64,000 nt of DNA from Helianthus annuus (lineage: Eukaryota; Streptophyta; Magnoliopsida; Asterales; Asteraceae): the NCBI RefSeq assembly GCF_002127325.2, contig NC_035437.2, positions 115,254,916 through 115,318,915 of the forward strand, given 5' to 3'. The notes under the pieces are model-generated. The model was not told where the DNA came from, did no database searches, and saw only the letters and a list, made by a program, of their open reading frames with translations. This document shows positions 46,401-58,045 of the stretch, one piece after another (position 1 is the first letter of the stretch; every line of letters begins with the position of its first letter). A program made the position numbers and the translations under genes.

Positions 46401-46738
46401 TAAAAAGTTTAACGTAAAACTTAAATTGTAAAAACTATAAAAAATCTTTTAAAAAATATGAATTTAAAAATGTTTTTAATAAAAAAATTATTTTTAAAAT
46501 TAAAAAGTAATATAATAATACAAAAAACTAATAAAAAACAATAAACACAAAAAGACAAAATAGAGTTATTTTACTAAATTACCCTTTTGGATTATAATAC
46601 TAAAGACATAATAAGACAAAAAACATTTAATATTATTTTTAGTTATATTTAATCTCATCCATTGATCTTGAAGATCTTATGGCTAGAAAGTGATTCTTTC
46701 GGTTCTTACAACTGAAGGTGGTTTTCATTTTAGCGGTC

Positions 46739-46741
<3 letters not shown>

Positions 46742-46798
<57 letters not shown>
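46742..46798. repeat. (TA)n between A1 and E
   Basis: Uninterrupted TA repeats, about 28 units. Confidence 0.98.
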
Positions 46799-46803
<5 letters not shown>

Positions 46804-47062
46804 TAGGATCATGTGAGAAGAAGTAGGCTATTTGAGAAACTTGAGAAGAAATCTGGACCACACATTTTTCCTAAGCTTTTCATAATATACACATATATAT
46901 AGTGTAAAATTGACTATATACATATATGTATATTGAATTATACACATATGTATATAGTCAATCGTAATCTATACATATGTGTATATTACGAAAAGCTTAG
47001 AAAAATATGTGGTCCAGATTTCTTCTCAAGTTTCTCAAATAGGGTGCTCTTCTCTTAGGATC

Positions 47063-47071
<9 letters not shown>
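46799..47071. mobile_element. TA-flanked fold-back element E
   Basis: Left AGGGTTAGGATCATGTGAGA and right (reverse) AGGGTAGGGATCCTAAGAGA continue as nearly full-length complementary arms that share TTTGAGAAACTTGAGAAGAA and ATCTGGACCACA. Palindromes TATACACATATGTATA and TATACATATGTGTATA sit near the centre. 273 bp, no coding. Confidence 0.85.

Positions 47072-47144
<73 letters not shown>
47072..47144. repeat. (TA)n between E and A2
   Basis: About 36 TA units, then TATATGTATATGTATATG variants to 47162. Confidence 0.98.
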
Positions 47145-47150
<6 letters not shown>

Positions 47151-48599
47151 GTATATGTATATAGGAAGCCGCTAAAATAAGAACCACCCCTAGTTGTAAG
47201 AACCGCAAGAACCACTCTCCACCAATCATATTCAGCCAACAAAAAGGGTATTTTGGTCTTTTACCCCAAATATCAAATCTTTCCTATTTCTTCATTTAAA
47301 TTCACTGATATTTTGTAAACCTCTCTCCTCTTTCCTCTCTCCTCTATAACTCTCAGATCTATATATCATCTTCTCTAATCTCTCAATCTCTCCAAGTTGA
47401 TATCTCATCTTCTCCAAATTAAACACACAAACAGAAACATCAAACTCTTCATTCCTCAATTCATGGTCTCATCTCTCTCATCCTCTGTCTGACAGCGACA
47501 CCGGCCGACTGCCAGAGCTGGTATTCCGGTCACCCCCTCTTTCAATGGATGAACGGACCACCACCACCATCGTCTGGGTGGTGGTGGTGAGCGACGGGAG
47601 TGGGAACGGCGGTGAGCGTCGGGAGTGGGAACAACGGACCGGCGGACCGGAGTGGGAACAAAGAGAGAGAGAGAGACAGAAGGAGAGAGAGGAACACACG
47701 GGAGTGGGCCGGCGGACCGGCGTCGATTTAGCGGCGGCGCCGCCGCTCATAGCGGCGGCGGTTGGGGGATTTGGACGGTGGTGTTCCTCCGGTAGGGTTT
47801 CATCTGTTGATTTTTTTTATATGTGGGTTTGATCTGTGGGTCACGAACAAGAATCTGATGAACTTTGTGGTGATTTTTGCTTTTTCTAGTGATTTTTGAT
47901 GAACTTTTGATTTGAAGTTTGATTTTTTGATGAACTTTGATTTTTGATATGTGGGTTTGATCTAATATGTGGGTTTGTTCTGTTTTGTGGAAATTTTGGA
48001 TATGTGGGTTTGATCTGTTTCGATATGGGTTTTATCTGTTTTGGATATGTGGGTTTGATATTGATATGGAATGAACTGTTGATAGGTTGATTCTATTTTG
48101 TTGGTGCTTTTGATTCTCTGGTGAGTGTTTAATCTGTGTTCTTGATTTTGGGCGGTGATGACGCAAAAAAAAAACCCATATTTTGGTAAGTGTTTTTGCT
48201 GGGTTTGATTAAGTTGAATCTGGTGCTGTTTGAATCTGTTGAATCTGTTTGAATGATGTTCATGGTTCCTTTTGAATGTTTTGAATCTGGTGCTGTTTGG
48301 TAGATTTTGACCAGTGAACTATGTGGGTTTTGATCCGTTTGGATTTGGGCGGTGATGATGCAAAAAAACGTATATTTTGATAACTATGGCGCGGCACGGT
48401 TGGTGGATGGTAGATTTTTAAACATGCAACCTCACTTTGCAGCCTCTGATTATCGGAAAAAAACCAGCAACCCCGTTTTTTTCAAGAATCTAAACATTGT
48501 TTTTGATTTTTGTTGTTTTTTTTTTATTTTTTTCCCAGTCGGGATGATGATAACAATCTATCCGAGACATCTACCGAGTTGCAATTTTTGGGTGTGTTC

Positions 48600-48829
48600 G
48601 TTTTTGTGTAAAAAAGTTTTTGAAAAAAGTGCTAAAACCATAAACTTTTTAACATTAAACGTAAATTTTTAAACCGTAAACTTTTTAATGTAAACCGTAA
48701 ACTTTTTAACGTTAAATGTAAAAAGTTTTACGTGAAACGTGAAACGTAAAACGTAAAAAGTTTTACGTGAAACGTAAAACTTAAGAAGTTTTACGTAAAA
48801 CGTAAGAAGTTTTACATAAAATGTAAAAC
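48600..48829. repeat. ACGTAAAACGT word array of A2, left of the solo LTR
   Basis: Repeats of ACGTAAAACGTAAAAAG and TTTTACGTGAAACG in both directions. The target duplication AAAAC is its last five bases. Confidence 0.8.
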
Positions 48830-51800
48830 TGTCACACCCCTATTTTCCACTTGTCACCGGTGGGCCCGGTGGGGGATTACCGTGACGTAGTTGATATCAT
48901 CATAGTCAAACAACACAAATTATAATGCACAGCGGAAGCAAAAGACAGATTTATTTCAACTTAATAATATTGTAATATCCAAGTATCACAAATTGTCGAA
49001 ATAGATCCACAGGCGGATTCAAAACAAAAAGGAAACTTTATTTCAACAGACTTCATGCATCCTAAGCTTGCGAGACTTCTACGGATGCTAAGAAGTGACC
49101 AGCCTATTACGCGTAGTACCTGCACTTAGCCTTTTTGGAAAATACGTCAGTTTGCACTGGTAAATACAATTTAACTGACTCATTTTGAAAAGGTTTAAAA
49201 ATTTATTTGAATGCCCGTGGCACAAAACATTTTATAACTTGGGACAATTATTTGCCTATAATCTTGTAAAAGAATTACATGTTTGTTAGCGTTCAGTATC
49301 CGGGTCGTGCCGGATTAAAGTTTAATAGACACACCACATAGTATAGATCCGCCGCGAGATTTCCTCTCATACCGACTGTTATACTTTATTTATTTAATGC
49401 ACTACGGGTGTACGCCTACACCCGTATGCTAAGGTCGTGGCCATTCTTTGAATGATGCCAAGGATATCCGGGACATGGTCATTAAGCCCCCAAAGGCGTT
49501 ATACAAACAAAACAGCATTTTCAAACGGGTTATTTGACTACTCTTAACCACCGACCGGTTAAGGTCAATTACTCGACCAAGCGGTATTTTATATACCGTA
49601 CCCCAAGCCCGTATACGGAAAATAAGTTAAACGTATTTACCTGAGCAAGTACAATTCAAATACAGCAAGTACAAGTAGCTTTTACTGGGTTCCTATATCT
49701 GAAAATAAAGGTTTTAAATATCCTATTAGAATCTAACGGGTCTTTTACTTTGGCCTAAGCCTAAACCGGTTATTCCTAAATGAAGATTACGGCTTAAACG
49801 CACGATAAGGTGAAGACCGTTTTAGAATGTAGTTTTGACCCAACAAGCTTGCATACTTGTTTAATATGGGAAACTTAATCACATTCTGGATTTTGAGACT
49901 GAAATGATATGGTTTGACCCGTTTCGGCTAAAATGGGTAAACTAGTTACATAAGCCGATCCGAACGCGTAAAGTGCGTAACGAGTAACCATAAGAGTCAT
50001 ATACAAGTTTACTAAGTTAATATGCCTTAAACATGTTGTGATATCAGAATGATACCTTCCATTATGCCCCAAATGGTTTTAAACCCAATTTATGCCTTAT
50101 AAGGGCATTTTGGTCATTTTAAAGGGTGTAAAAGGGTTTAAATATTAACCTGAGTTACAGGTCTGATTAAATCAGTAAATATACTTAATTTACTAAGTTA
50201 TAACAGTAGGGTATTAATCCTATGTGAAATTTATCAATCTTGATCATTCTAGACACCGTAGGGGCGTTTCGGTAATTTCACATATGCCTAAAGGTCAAAA
50301 CTGGAATTCTGATCTTAAGATATTCTCCTAGTGTTTAAAATGTAAAATTTTACTAAACACATCAGTAGGTTTCAACCTCATACGCTTAAATAGGTTCTAG
50401 CATATACTTATGCGTTAAAAAGCTTTGAAAAGGCGATTTGGAGCCATTTCCGGGTTTTATAAAGAAAGCTGATATTTTTAAAATTCCAGAAGGCTCAAAA
50501 TAATATATTTCATATATTAGATCAGTAGAAAAAGGTTTGGGGTCAATCGGATTTATAAAACTCATTTAATGGCTTAAAAGGGCAAAACCGGCATTAGCCG
50601 AATTAAGCTTAGAACACTAAGTTATGCTCAGCCTAAAATTGAATAAAAATCTTTAAAAATCCCAAAATATTATTTTAATACAGTAGGTATAAAGTTTTAT
50701 ACAAAAATTTGGGTTTAGATAGGCTATATGAAATTTACGCCATTTAATTACTTAAGGAGCTTCTAATTACGCTAATGAGCATAACTCTTAATCTACACCT
50801 CCAACTGACCTCAAATTTTAGGTGCAAGCTTATAATTCAGTAGCGAAGGTTTCTATCTTCTCACATTTTCAAAAATATCATTTTAAGGTCAAAAGGGCAT
50901 AACGGTCAACAATTTGGCATATAACGGAAACTTGCAAATGAATAGGATAACTAAGGATTCAGGTTGTATAACCTCAGAGGGTTACACTAACCTATAACAT
51001 GATCCTAAAGGAATCCTAAGGCATATCTAAATAAGTCTAATTCGGGTCAGAACTGAAAGTCAAAGTAAAAGTCAACTTTCGCGACTTTCGGCTCCGAACC
51101 GGGCCTATACTTAGAATTGTCGGGTTGAATCATGCTTAGACATGTTCAACTAATATTTACCAAGTTATTAATGTGGCAAAACTGATTTTATGACTTCTAA
51201 TTTAATAGTTATGCATTTTATTTAAAACTAACCCGTTTGACTTTAAGTTGACCCGACAATTAAACTAAGTAAACGTGGTAATTAGGAGGCGCCCTTTTAA
51301 GGGTTAATCACCTACCTAATTAAGGTCACGTAGCCATGTTCGTTATGAACCATGGCTCAACCGATTAAAAGTCAAAGCGTTCATCGAAACGCTTGACCTT
51401 TCGGCTATAATCGCTAGAAATTTAAACTAGGCACGAAAGGAACTTACAAAGGGTCCAAGCATGGAGGGTTGATCCTAATTTCTCAGGTATGAGGAGCAAA
51501 GTCCCCAACTTGGAGAATTCAAGATCAAGGTGTGAATGAAACCCAAAATCAAGTGGGGTATTTATAGGTTTTCAAGAACCGTTAGGATCGTTCCTCGTAA
51601 ACCGTGATTGAATCTGAGCCATACACCTATTACCCATTGTTTTGGTATACCATGGGCTGCCCAAGGATTGAAAAATACCATCAACAAGGGCTGGATCCAG
51701 CTGGAACAGGCTGTTAACAGTTGTAACTGATTTTTGCTGATCTACAGGGCTGAGGCGCCCCGCGTAAGACCTCAAGGAGGCTTACGCGCCCCGCCTGGGA

Positions 51801-53066
51801 TGCACAATTCAGCAAACAACTTTAATAAATGACAGAAATGGTCCCTGTTTGCAAAATGATGTGTTTTCGACACATCTAAAGCCCGTTAACCTTATTTCAA
51901 GGCCGTAACATGATGCCTGAATATAGGGGACATGAAACATGCTCAAAAACATGTTGGATGTCGGTTCGTTTGGCCGTACGGTCACGTTGTGCGTCGATTT
52001 ACGACGAAACACGGACGGATGCTAAAAACGATCCAAATTACGTGACGAGTGGGATTTTATCATGCCACACACTAAAATAAAATATTTTAGTGCTTACATA
52101 AATTTTTGGGTGTCCGGGGATATTCAGAACGCGAGATATGCGCAAAAGTGCAAACTTGTGCACTTTTTGACACTTTTAGTCCCTGCATGACATAAAAGTT
52201 TATTTTTGCGCACCAAACACCTCTAATCCTATACCTAAGCTATATAAAGGATAAATAGGGTATGATTAACTTATGAACATATTCCGGAAGGTCCGTTACC
52301 ATACGATTCGACCTCCTTTTGCAGTTTGACGCAATTAGTCCCTTAATTGCGCAAAGTAGCGCGAAATGCCGATTAATGATATCTAAGCCTTCCATGGCCC
52401 ATATTAATCATTCCCAAGAATATAATTAAATATTACTATGCTCTCGTTCGTTTAAATGGTCACCGAATGGCGTAGATTCAAAAGTTGACGCTTTAGGTCC
52501 CTCTATTGCGCAACCAGCACATCTCCTCATTTAGTAGCATTGAAGCCTCATCTAATCCATATTAGGCATTCTTGAAAGTATTATTAAACATCACGATGCT
52601 TCAGGTTCGCTAAAAGGCCATTCAGAGGTATAATTAAACATATTGACGCTTTTAGTCCCTCTAACTTGCAAAGTTGCGCGTAACTTTACTTATAGGCATA
52701 AAAACCTTAGTTGGCCATTATTTGGCATTCCCGAGAGTATAATTAAATATCATGATGCTCCCGGTTTGTTAAAAGGTCACTTAGAGGTAAGAATTAACAT
52801 GTTGACGCTTTTAACCCTTTATTGCGCAAACTTTCAATTAATTACGCAAATGGCTACACTTTATCATCAAGTGGCACATTTGTGAACATCACCGTCGTGA
52901 GAGGTTATTTAGAAACTTATTTTAGGTATGCTAAAACTTCCAGTCCTTTCAAAATCAAAGTTTTTGATTTTTCGAAAAATTAGTCCCTAAATTTCACTGT
53001 TTGACTTCATTGGGGTTTATTACACGTGTCAATACATCATTGTAGGTGATTTTACAAGGTGTTACA
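48830..53066 (-). mobile_element. 4.2-kb solo LTR
   Basis: TGTCACACCCC...AAGGTGTTACA with a perfect AAAAC duplication at 48825-48829 and 53067-53071. On the minus strand it starts TGTAACACC like the other solo LTR. TATAAATA on the minus strand is at 51559-51566. Upstream is a GCGCCCCGCGTAAG/CTTACGCGCCCCGC inverted pair (51754-51796). No gag or pol motif was recognised in any frame. The length is large for an LTR, so a pol-less element without visible LTR pairing remains possible. Confidence 0.72.
51559..51566 (-). promoter_or_regulatory. TATAAATA box in the 4.2-kb solo LTR
   Basis: CCTATAAATACCCC on the minus strand. It gives the LTR direction. Confidence 0.65.
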
Positions 53067-53540
53067 AAAACGTAAATCGTAAACTTTTTAACGAAAAACG
53101 TAATTTTTTTTACGTAAAACGTAAACTTTTTAACGGAAAACGTAAACTTTTCAAAGTTTTAACCTAAAATGTAAAAATTAAATCGTAAAGCGTAAACTTT
53201 TTAACGCAGAAATGTAAAACGTACTCTTTTATGTAAATTTTTTAACGTAAAACGTAAAAAAACGGCGCGTAAAAAACCGATCGAAAAAACGACGCGAAAA
53301 AACGGAGCGTAAAACGTTCCGTAAAAAACGCTCGTAAAAAAACGGGGCGTAAAAACGGCTCTTAAAATTGTTTTTAATCTCATCCATCCATTTTGAAAAT
53401 CTCGGAATTTTTTTAACGTAAAACGTAAAAAACGGCGGGTAAAAGCCGGTCGAAAAAACGACGCAAAAAAACAGAGCGTAAAAACACGTCGTAAAACGTT
53501 CCGTAAAAAAACGCTCGTAAAGAACGGCTCTTAAAAATGT
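53067..53540. repeat. ACGTAAAACGT and AAAACGGCGCG array of A2, right part
   Basis: Continues the array cut by the solo LTR. A block AAAACGACGC...AAAACGTTCCGTAAAA...AATCTCATCCATCCATTTTG occurs twice (about 53260-53395 and 53430-53565). Confidence 0.8.
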
Positions 53541-53880
53541 TTTAATCTCATCCATCCATTTTGAAAATCTTAAAAAAAAATTATCATAAAAATCTGATTT
53601 TAAAAATATTGTTTAACAAAAAAATCTGTTTTTTTAATAAAAAGTAATTAATGAATAGGATAAAAAGACAATTAAATATAATATACATAAAAAGACAAAA
53701 AAAAGTAATTTTACTTAAATACCCTTTTGAATTAAAATATTAAAGACATAATAAGACAAAAAATACTTAATATTATTTTTAAATACTTTTAATCTCATCC
53801 AATCCATCGTCTTGATCTAATGGCTAGAAAGTGGTTCGCGCGGTTCTTACAACTGCAGGTGGTTTTCATTTTAGCGGTCA

Positions 53881-53883
<3 letters not shown>

Positions 53884-53923
<40 letters not shown>
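53884..53923. repeat. (TA)n between A2 and C1
   Basis: About 20 TA units. Confidence 0.98.
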
Positions 53924-53927
<4 letters not shown>

Positions 53928-54341
53928 GAGGGTTTAAATGAGAACGCTAAATATTTGTGAGAACCGTGAGAACAAATGAAAAAACCATGAGAACTTGGTC
54001 AAAAACAATTCAAATTCAAAATTTTTTTCTACACTTATCATTATTATTCGAATACAATGTTAGAAATTCAATTTACACGTTTAAATTTACGTGAATTCAT
54101 AAATAAAGAAAATTTACACATGTGTAAGTTTGCCATTTACACATGTGTGTAAATCTGCCATGTTTACACATGTGTAAAAAATCTAAGAAGAATGATTTTG
54201 AAGTGAGAAATGAATGTTATAAATTCTTGTTTTGATGTTGTATCTTAATTACAATGAAGTTTGTACAAAAAAATTGATGTTGTATCTTAATTACAATGAA
54301 GTTCTCGCAATATTTAGCGTTCTCAAGATAACCCTCCCCTA
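53924..54341. mobile_element. TA-flanked element C1
   Basis: Left AGGGGAGGGTTTAAATGAGA then ACGCTAAATATTTGTGAGAA. Right (reverse) AGGGGAGGGTTATCTTGAGA then ACGCTAAATATTGCGAGAAC. 418 bp. Three TTTACACATGTGTAAA-type words lie at about 54115-54180. Confidence 0.85.
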
Positions 54342-54352
54342 TATATATATAT

Positions 54353-54865
54353 AGGGAGAAGATCATGCGAGAACCACATCTTATTGTGAGAACCGCGAGA
54401 ACCAATGTGAACACACCAAAAATGCCTAAAAATAGCTAAAAATCACACAAAAATTTTTTTTTGAATTTTTTAATATTTTTTATAAAAAAATCGCTACTTT
54501 TCGAAGCCAAAAATTTTTTTTTTTAAATTTTTAGATTTTTTTAGGTTTTTTGGGGGTTTAGTTTTTAGCATTTTAGCTTGGGGTGGGGGGGGGGGGGTTT
54601 AGGTTTTTGGGTGGTGGGGGAGGGGGGTTTAGGTTTTTTTTGGGGTGGGGGGGTTGGGGTTAGGTTTTTTTTAGTTTTTTTTAGCATTTAGCTTTCGGGG
54701 GGGGGGGGGGGGGGGGTAGGTTTTTTTTTTTGGGGGGGGGGGGGGTGGGGGGTTTAGGTTTTGGGGGGGGGGGGGTGGGGGTTAGGTTTTTTTTAGCTAT
54801 TTTAGGTTGTGTTCACATTGGTTTTCAAGGTTCTCACAATAAGGGTGGTTCTCGCATGAGCCCCT

Positions 54866-54870
<5 letters not shown>
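54353..54870. mobile_element. TA-flanked element D1
   Basis: Left AGGGAGAAGATCATGCGAGA and right (reverse) AGGGAGGGGCTCATGCGAGA, then ACCACCCTTATTGTGAGAAC. Internal G runs of 7-18 bases alternate with TTTAGGTTTTT at about 54580-54790. Confidence 0.8.

Positions 54871-54899
<29 letters not shown>
54871..54899. repeat. (TA)n between D1 and D2
   Basis: About 14 TA units. Confidence 0.98.
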
Positions 54900-54905
<6 letters not shown>

Positions 54906-55399
54906 ACGTTCATGCGAGAACTACCTTTATTGCGAGAACCAATGTGAACACAACCTAAAATTGCTAAAAAACCTAAAAAAAACCCTAAAAAAATCCTAAA
55001 CCCCCCCCCCCCCAAGCTAAATGCTAAAAACTAAAACCGCAAAAAAACCTAAAAAAAACCCACCCCCCGCCAAAAAAAAAAAAAAAACCTAAACCCCCCT
55101 CCCCCACCCCCACCCCCACCCCCTAAAAACTAAGAGTAGCGATTTTTGGGTGGTGGGGGAGGGGGGTTTAGGTTTTTTTTTTTTGGGGGGGGGGGGGGGG
55201 TTGGGGTTAGGTTTTTTTTAGTTTTTTTTAGCATTTAGCTTGGGGGGTAGGTTTTTTTTTTTTTGGGGGGGGGGGGGTTTAGGTTTTGGGGGGGGGTGGG
55301 GGTTAGGTTTTTTTTAGGTTTTTTTAGCTATTTTAGGTTGTGTTCACATTGGTTTTCAAGGTTCTCACAATAAGGGTGGTTCTCGCATGAGCCCCTCCC

Positions 55400-55401
<2 letters not shown>
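54900..55401. mobile_element. TA-flanked element D2
   Basis: Left AGGGTAACGTTCATGCGAGA and right (reverse) AGGGAGGGGCTCATGCGAGA. C runs in the left arm (55000-55125) and G runs in the right arm (55150-55300) make a large fold-back structure. Confidence 0.8.

Positions 55402-55446
<45 letters not shown>
55402..55446. repeat. (TA)n between D2 and D3
   Basis: About 21 TA units with one G. Confidence 0.98.
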
Positions 55447-55452
<6 letters not shown>

Positions 55453-55802
55453 ACGTTCATGCGAGAACTACCTTTATTGCGAGAACCAATGTGAACACAA
55501 CCTAAAATTGCTAAAAAACCTTAAAAAAACCCTAAAAAATCCTAACCCCCCTCCCCCCCAAGCTAAATGCTAAAAACTAAAACCGCAAAAAAAACCTAAA
55601 AAAAAAACCCATCCCCCGCCAAAAAAAAAGAAAAAACCTAAACCCCCCTCCCCCACCCCCTAAAAACTAAGAGTAGCGATTTTCTTATAAAAAATATTAA
55701 AAAAAATTGTATGTTTTTTAGCTATATTTAGGCATTTTTGGTTGTGTTCACATTGGTTCTCGCGGTTCACGCAATAAATGGTGGTTTCTAACGGATCTTT
55801 GT

Positions 55803-55806
<4 letters not shown>
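55447..55806. mobile_element. TA-flanked element D3
   Basis: Left AGGGTAACGTTCATGCGAGA. Right (reverse) AGGACAAAGATCCGTTAGAA then ACCACCATTTATTGCGTGAA. C runs at 55543-55660. The right arm is more like D1's inner sequence, so D2 and D3 are different combinations of arms. Confidence 0.75.

Positions 55807-55883
<77 letters not shown>
55807..55883. repeat. (TA)n between D3 and C2
   Basis: About 38 TA units. Confidence 0.98.
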
Positions 55884-55885
<2 letters not shown>

Positions 55886-57325
55886 GGGAGGGTTTAAATG
55901 AGAACACTCATCTTTTGTGAGAACCATGAGAACAAATCTCAGCCACTCATTTATTTCCCTTGTATTTTAATTAAAAGGGTAAAGCGGTAATTAAACAAAT
56001 TCCCTACAACTCTCTGGTTTCCATTAACACCCAAATTCCAGCACTACTTTTTTCCAATCTACGCACACGGTCTTTAGTCTAGGCACATGAATCTTATCCA
56101 ATGGATTATGGTTTGGAGTAATTGATCTTAAACTATTTTGTTCATAATGTGCAGGTATGTTCTTCAATTGTTAATTGTTTTGATTGTTTGATACGGTTTT
56201 TGGATTCCTTGATTTTTGCTCAAATCAATATTTGATTCACTGATTAATTGTTTAATCGATTTTAGATTCACTAAGTATTGTTCAATAGATTTTGGTATCA
56301 ATTACTCTGTTTATGTATTGTGGGTTTTGTTCGACGATTTTAACACATGTTCCTATTGAGTTTGTAATTTTCCCTAATTAATTCTTATTTGTTGGATTAC
56401 AAGCACTGTTTATCCTAAATCATATGAAAGTATTGATGAATCACATGATTGATTGATGAAGCATGGTTCCATGACTAAGGTTGATATCAAAACTCAGCCA
56501 CAAATGTTAACCGAGGTTCTTTATCTTAGTTTTTTTACAAAGTGTAATTGTAATGGTTATATAATGTTATTGATAATGACTACAAGCGTGTGTTTATATT
56601 GTGATGTAGGTTCATCGAAGACCAGCTAAGAGGATATTGTAACTGTGTGAGGTGAACCGAGGGTTCTATATTAACTGTTATCAATCATGAGGAACAATTT
56701 GAAGATTTGGATGAAGCAAGTATTGGAGCTGATATGAGCATCCCATCTTGTTCACATTTACACATGTGTAACTACGACTTGCTTGCATCCCATCGTGTTC
56801 AGATTTACACATGTGTAAGTGTTGTTCTATATTCTTTGTAAAAAAGTACTTCCTTGATATCAAATTTCAAGATAAAAAAAAATACATTTCAAATGCATGT
56901 AGACTTGGTAGGATGAAACTGACGAGCGAGATTATGATAGGTTAATCGACATGAGTCGTGTTCATAGACTTTTAGCATATGCTACTGTTGTAAAAGGTTG
57001 TTTCAATACTGGAAGATATGAGGACATGTATGCGTATGTGTATGATATTGAAGTGAAAAGGTTGTCTCAAGTCAATATAAGATGTTCAGTTGGCTTGTAA
57101 GGCTGCAACAGATGAATGAAAATGTTGATGGCGTTGCAAGGATTGTTATGTGTTTTTCATTCTTTGTATCTATCTTAGAAAAAGAATGTAATCATAAATC
57201 AAACATAAAACACTTCATTATATGTAACTACTAAGTACAGTTCTGTTAGAGAAATGTGGATGAAGAACAAAATAATATGTGATTCTGTATCTACTAATGT
57301 TTGAGGTTGTTTTAATGTTTTAAGG

Positions 57326-58045
57326 CAATAGCGCCGACTGCAGAAATGCAGCAGCAACAGCGCAACAAAAATGTAGTACCGCTGGCTGCAGAAACACAGT
57401 GGCGCGGCTACCGTAACGCTACAGCGCGCGGCTGCATATGCGCATACGTTTATACTTCGATTACTTGTAAATTTCCACTCAAAACTCAAGTTTCGAACTA
57501 GTTTTTTGTTTGTCGCTATATAGATAAAAATAGATAAAGAGAAGGGATTCAAAAACCTTCTTAAAATCACATATTGGCATATTGGAACATACTTTATATT
57601 CTTGTATAATTCAATCAATTTTTTTATGTCAAAATTAAAAATGTGATTCATTTTTATGGTGACAAAATGTGACCATCTTTTACAATGACAAATCATTTTT
57701 TTTCTTTTTGATGCATCTCAGTAGCCAAACTTTTTAAGCAACCAATTTTAATGGTATAAAGTTTTTAACTTGCTTTGGGTTCAAACTTTTTATAACCATG
57801 AATTAATATATTGTAGTTTGTAGACTGATTTTTAAAGTTCTCCTTATAGTAACCCCATAGTGCATTATAAGAATCAAACACATTGCGCGACTGTAGTAAT
57901 GCAGGGGCATGATTGCCGTAACGCTACAACGTGCGGCTTCAGAAACGCAACGTGTGGCTGCAAATATGCTGCAGAAACGTGGCTGCAGATATACGCGTGG
58001 CTGCAGAAATGCAGTGCGCGGCTGCAGAAACGCAGCAGGCACGAC
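57326..58045. repeat. GCTGCAGAAACGCAG word clusters in C2
   Basis: Two GC-rich islands, 57326-57450 and 57890-58045, in otherwise A+T-rich DNA. Each has multiple (G)GCTGCAGAAA(C/T)GCAG and GCGCGGCTGCA phrases. Confidence 0.75.

Larger units (their letters stand above)
44703..46741. mobile_element. TA-flanked element A1
   Basis: The left end AGGGAGCCGCTAAAATAGAA and right end (reverse) GGGACCGCTAAAATGAAAAC are both followed by CCACCT(C/T)CAGTTGTAAGAACCG, about 43-bp terminal inverted repeats. (TA)n lies on both sides. Inside: a GGTGGTGGGTGCTCGATG tandem repeat (about 45389-45515), a block shared with A2 (45824-45901), and the AAAACGG/ACGTAAAACG word array (46035-46400). No transposase frame. 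Confidence 0.8.
47163..53883. mobile_element. TA-flanked element A2, split by a solo LTR
   Basis: Left AGGAAGCCGCTAAAATAAGA and right (reverse) GGTGACCGCTAAAATGAAAA are the same terminal family as A1. Without the LTR insertion (48830-53066) it is about 2.5 kb. It shares with A1 the GATGATGCAAAAAAA block and the word array (48600-48829 and 53067-53540). Confidence 0.8.

Noticed and set aside
46979..47229. Open frames reading Ile-Tyr repeats on both strands
   Set aside because: They are translations of the (TA)n tract, not proteins.
49875..52885. Several 60-80 codon frames in the 4.2-kb solo LTR
   Set aside because: Scattered, on both strands, no motif. Expected by chance in an LTR of this size.
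54580..55300. TTTAGG-like G-rich stretches that could be interstitial telomere repeats
   Set aside because: The phrase is TTTAGGTTTTT with long G runs, not the plant TTTAGGG unit in tandem. It lies inside D elements with clear ends.
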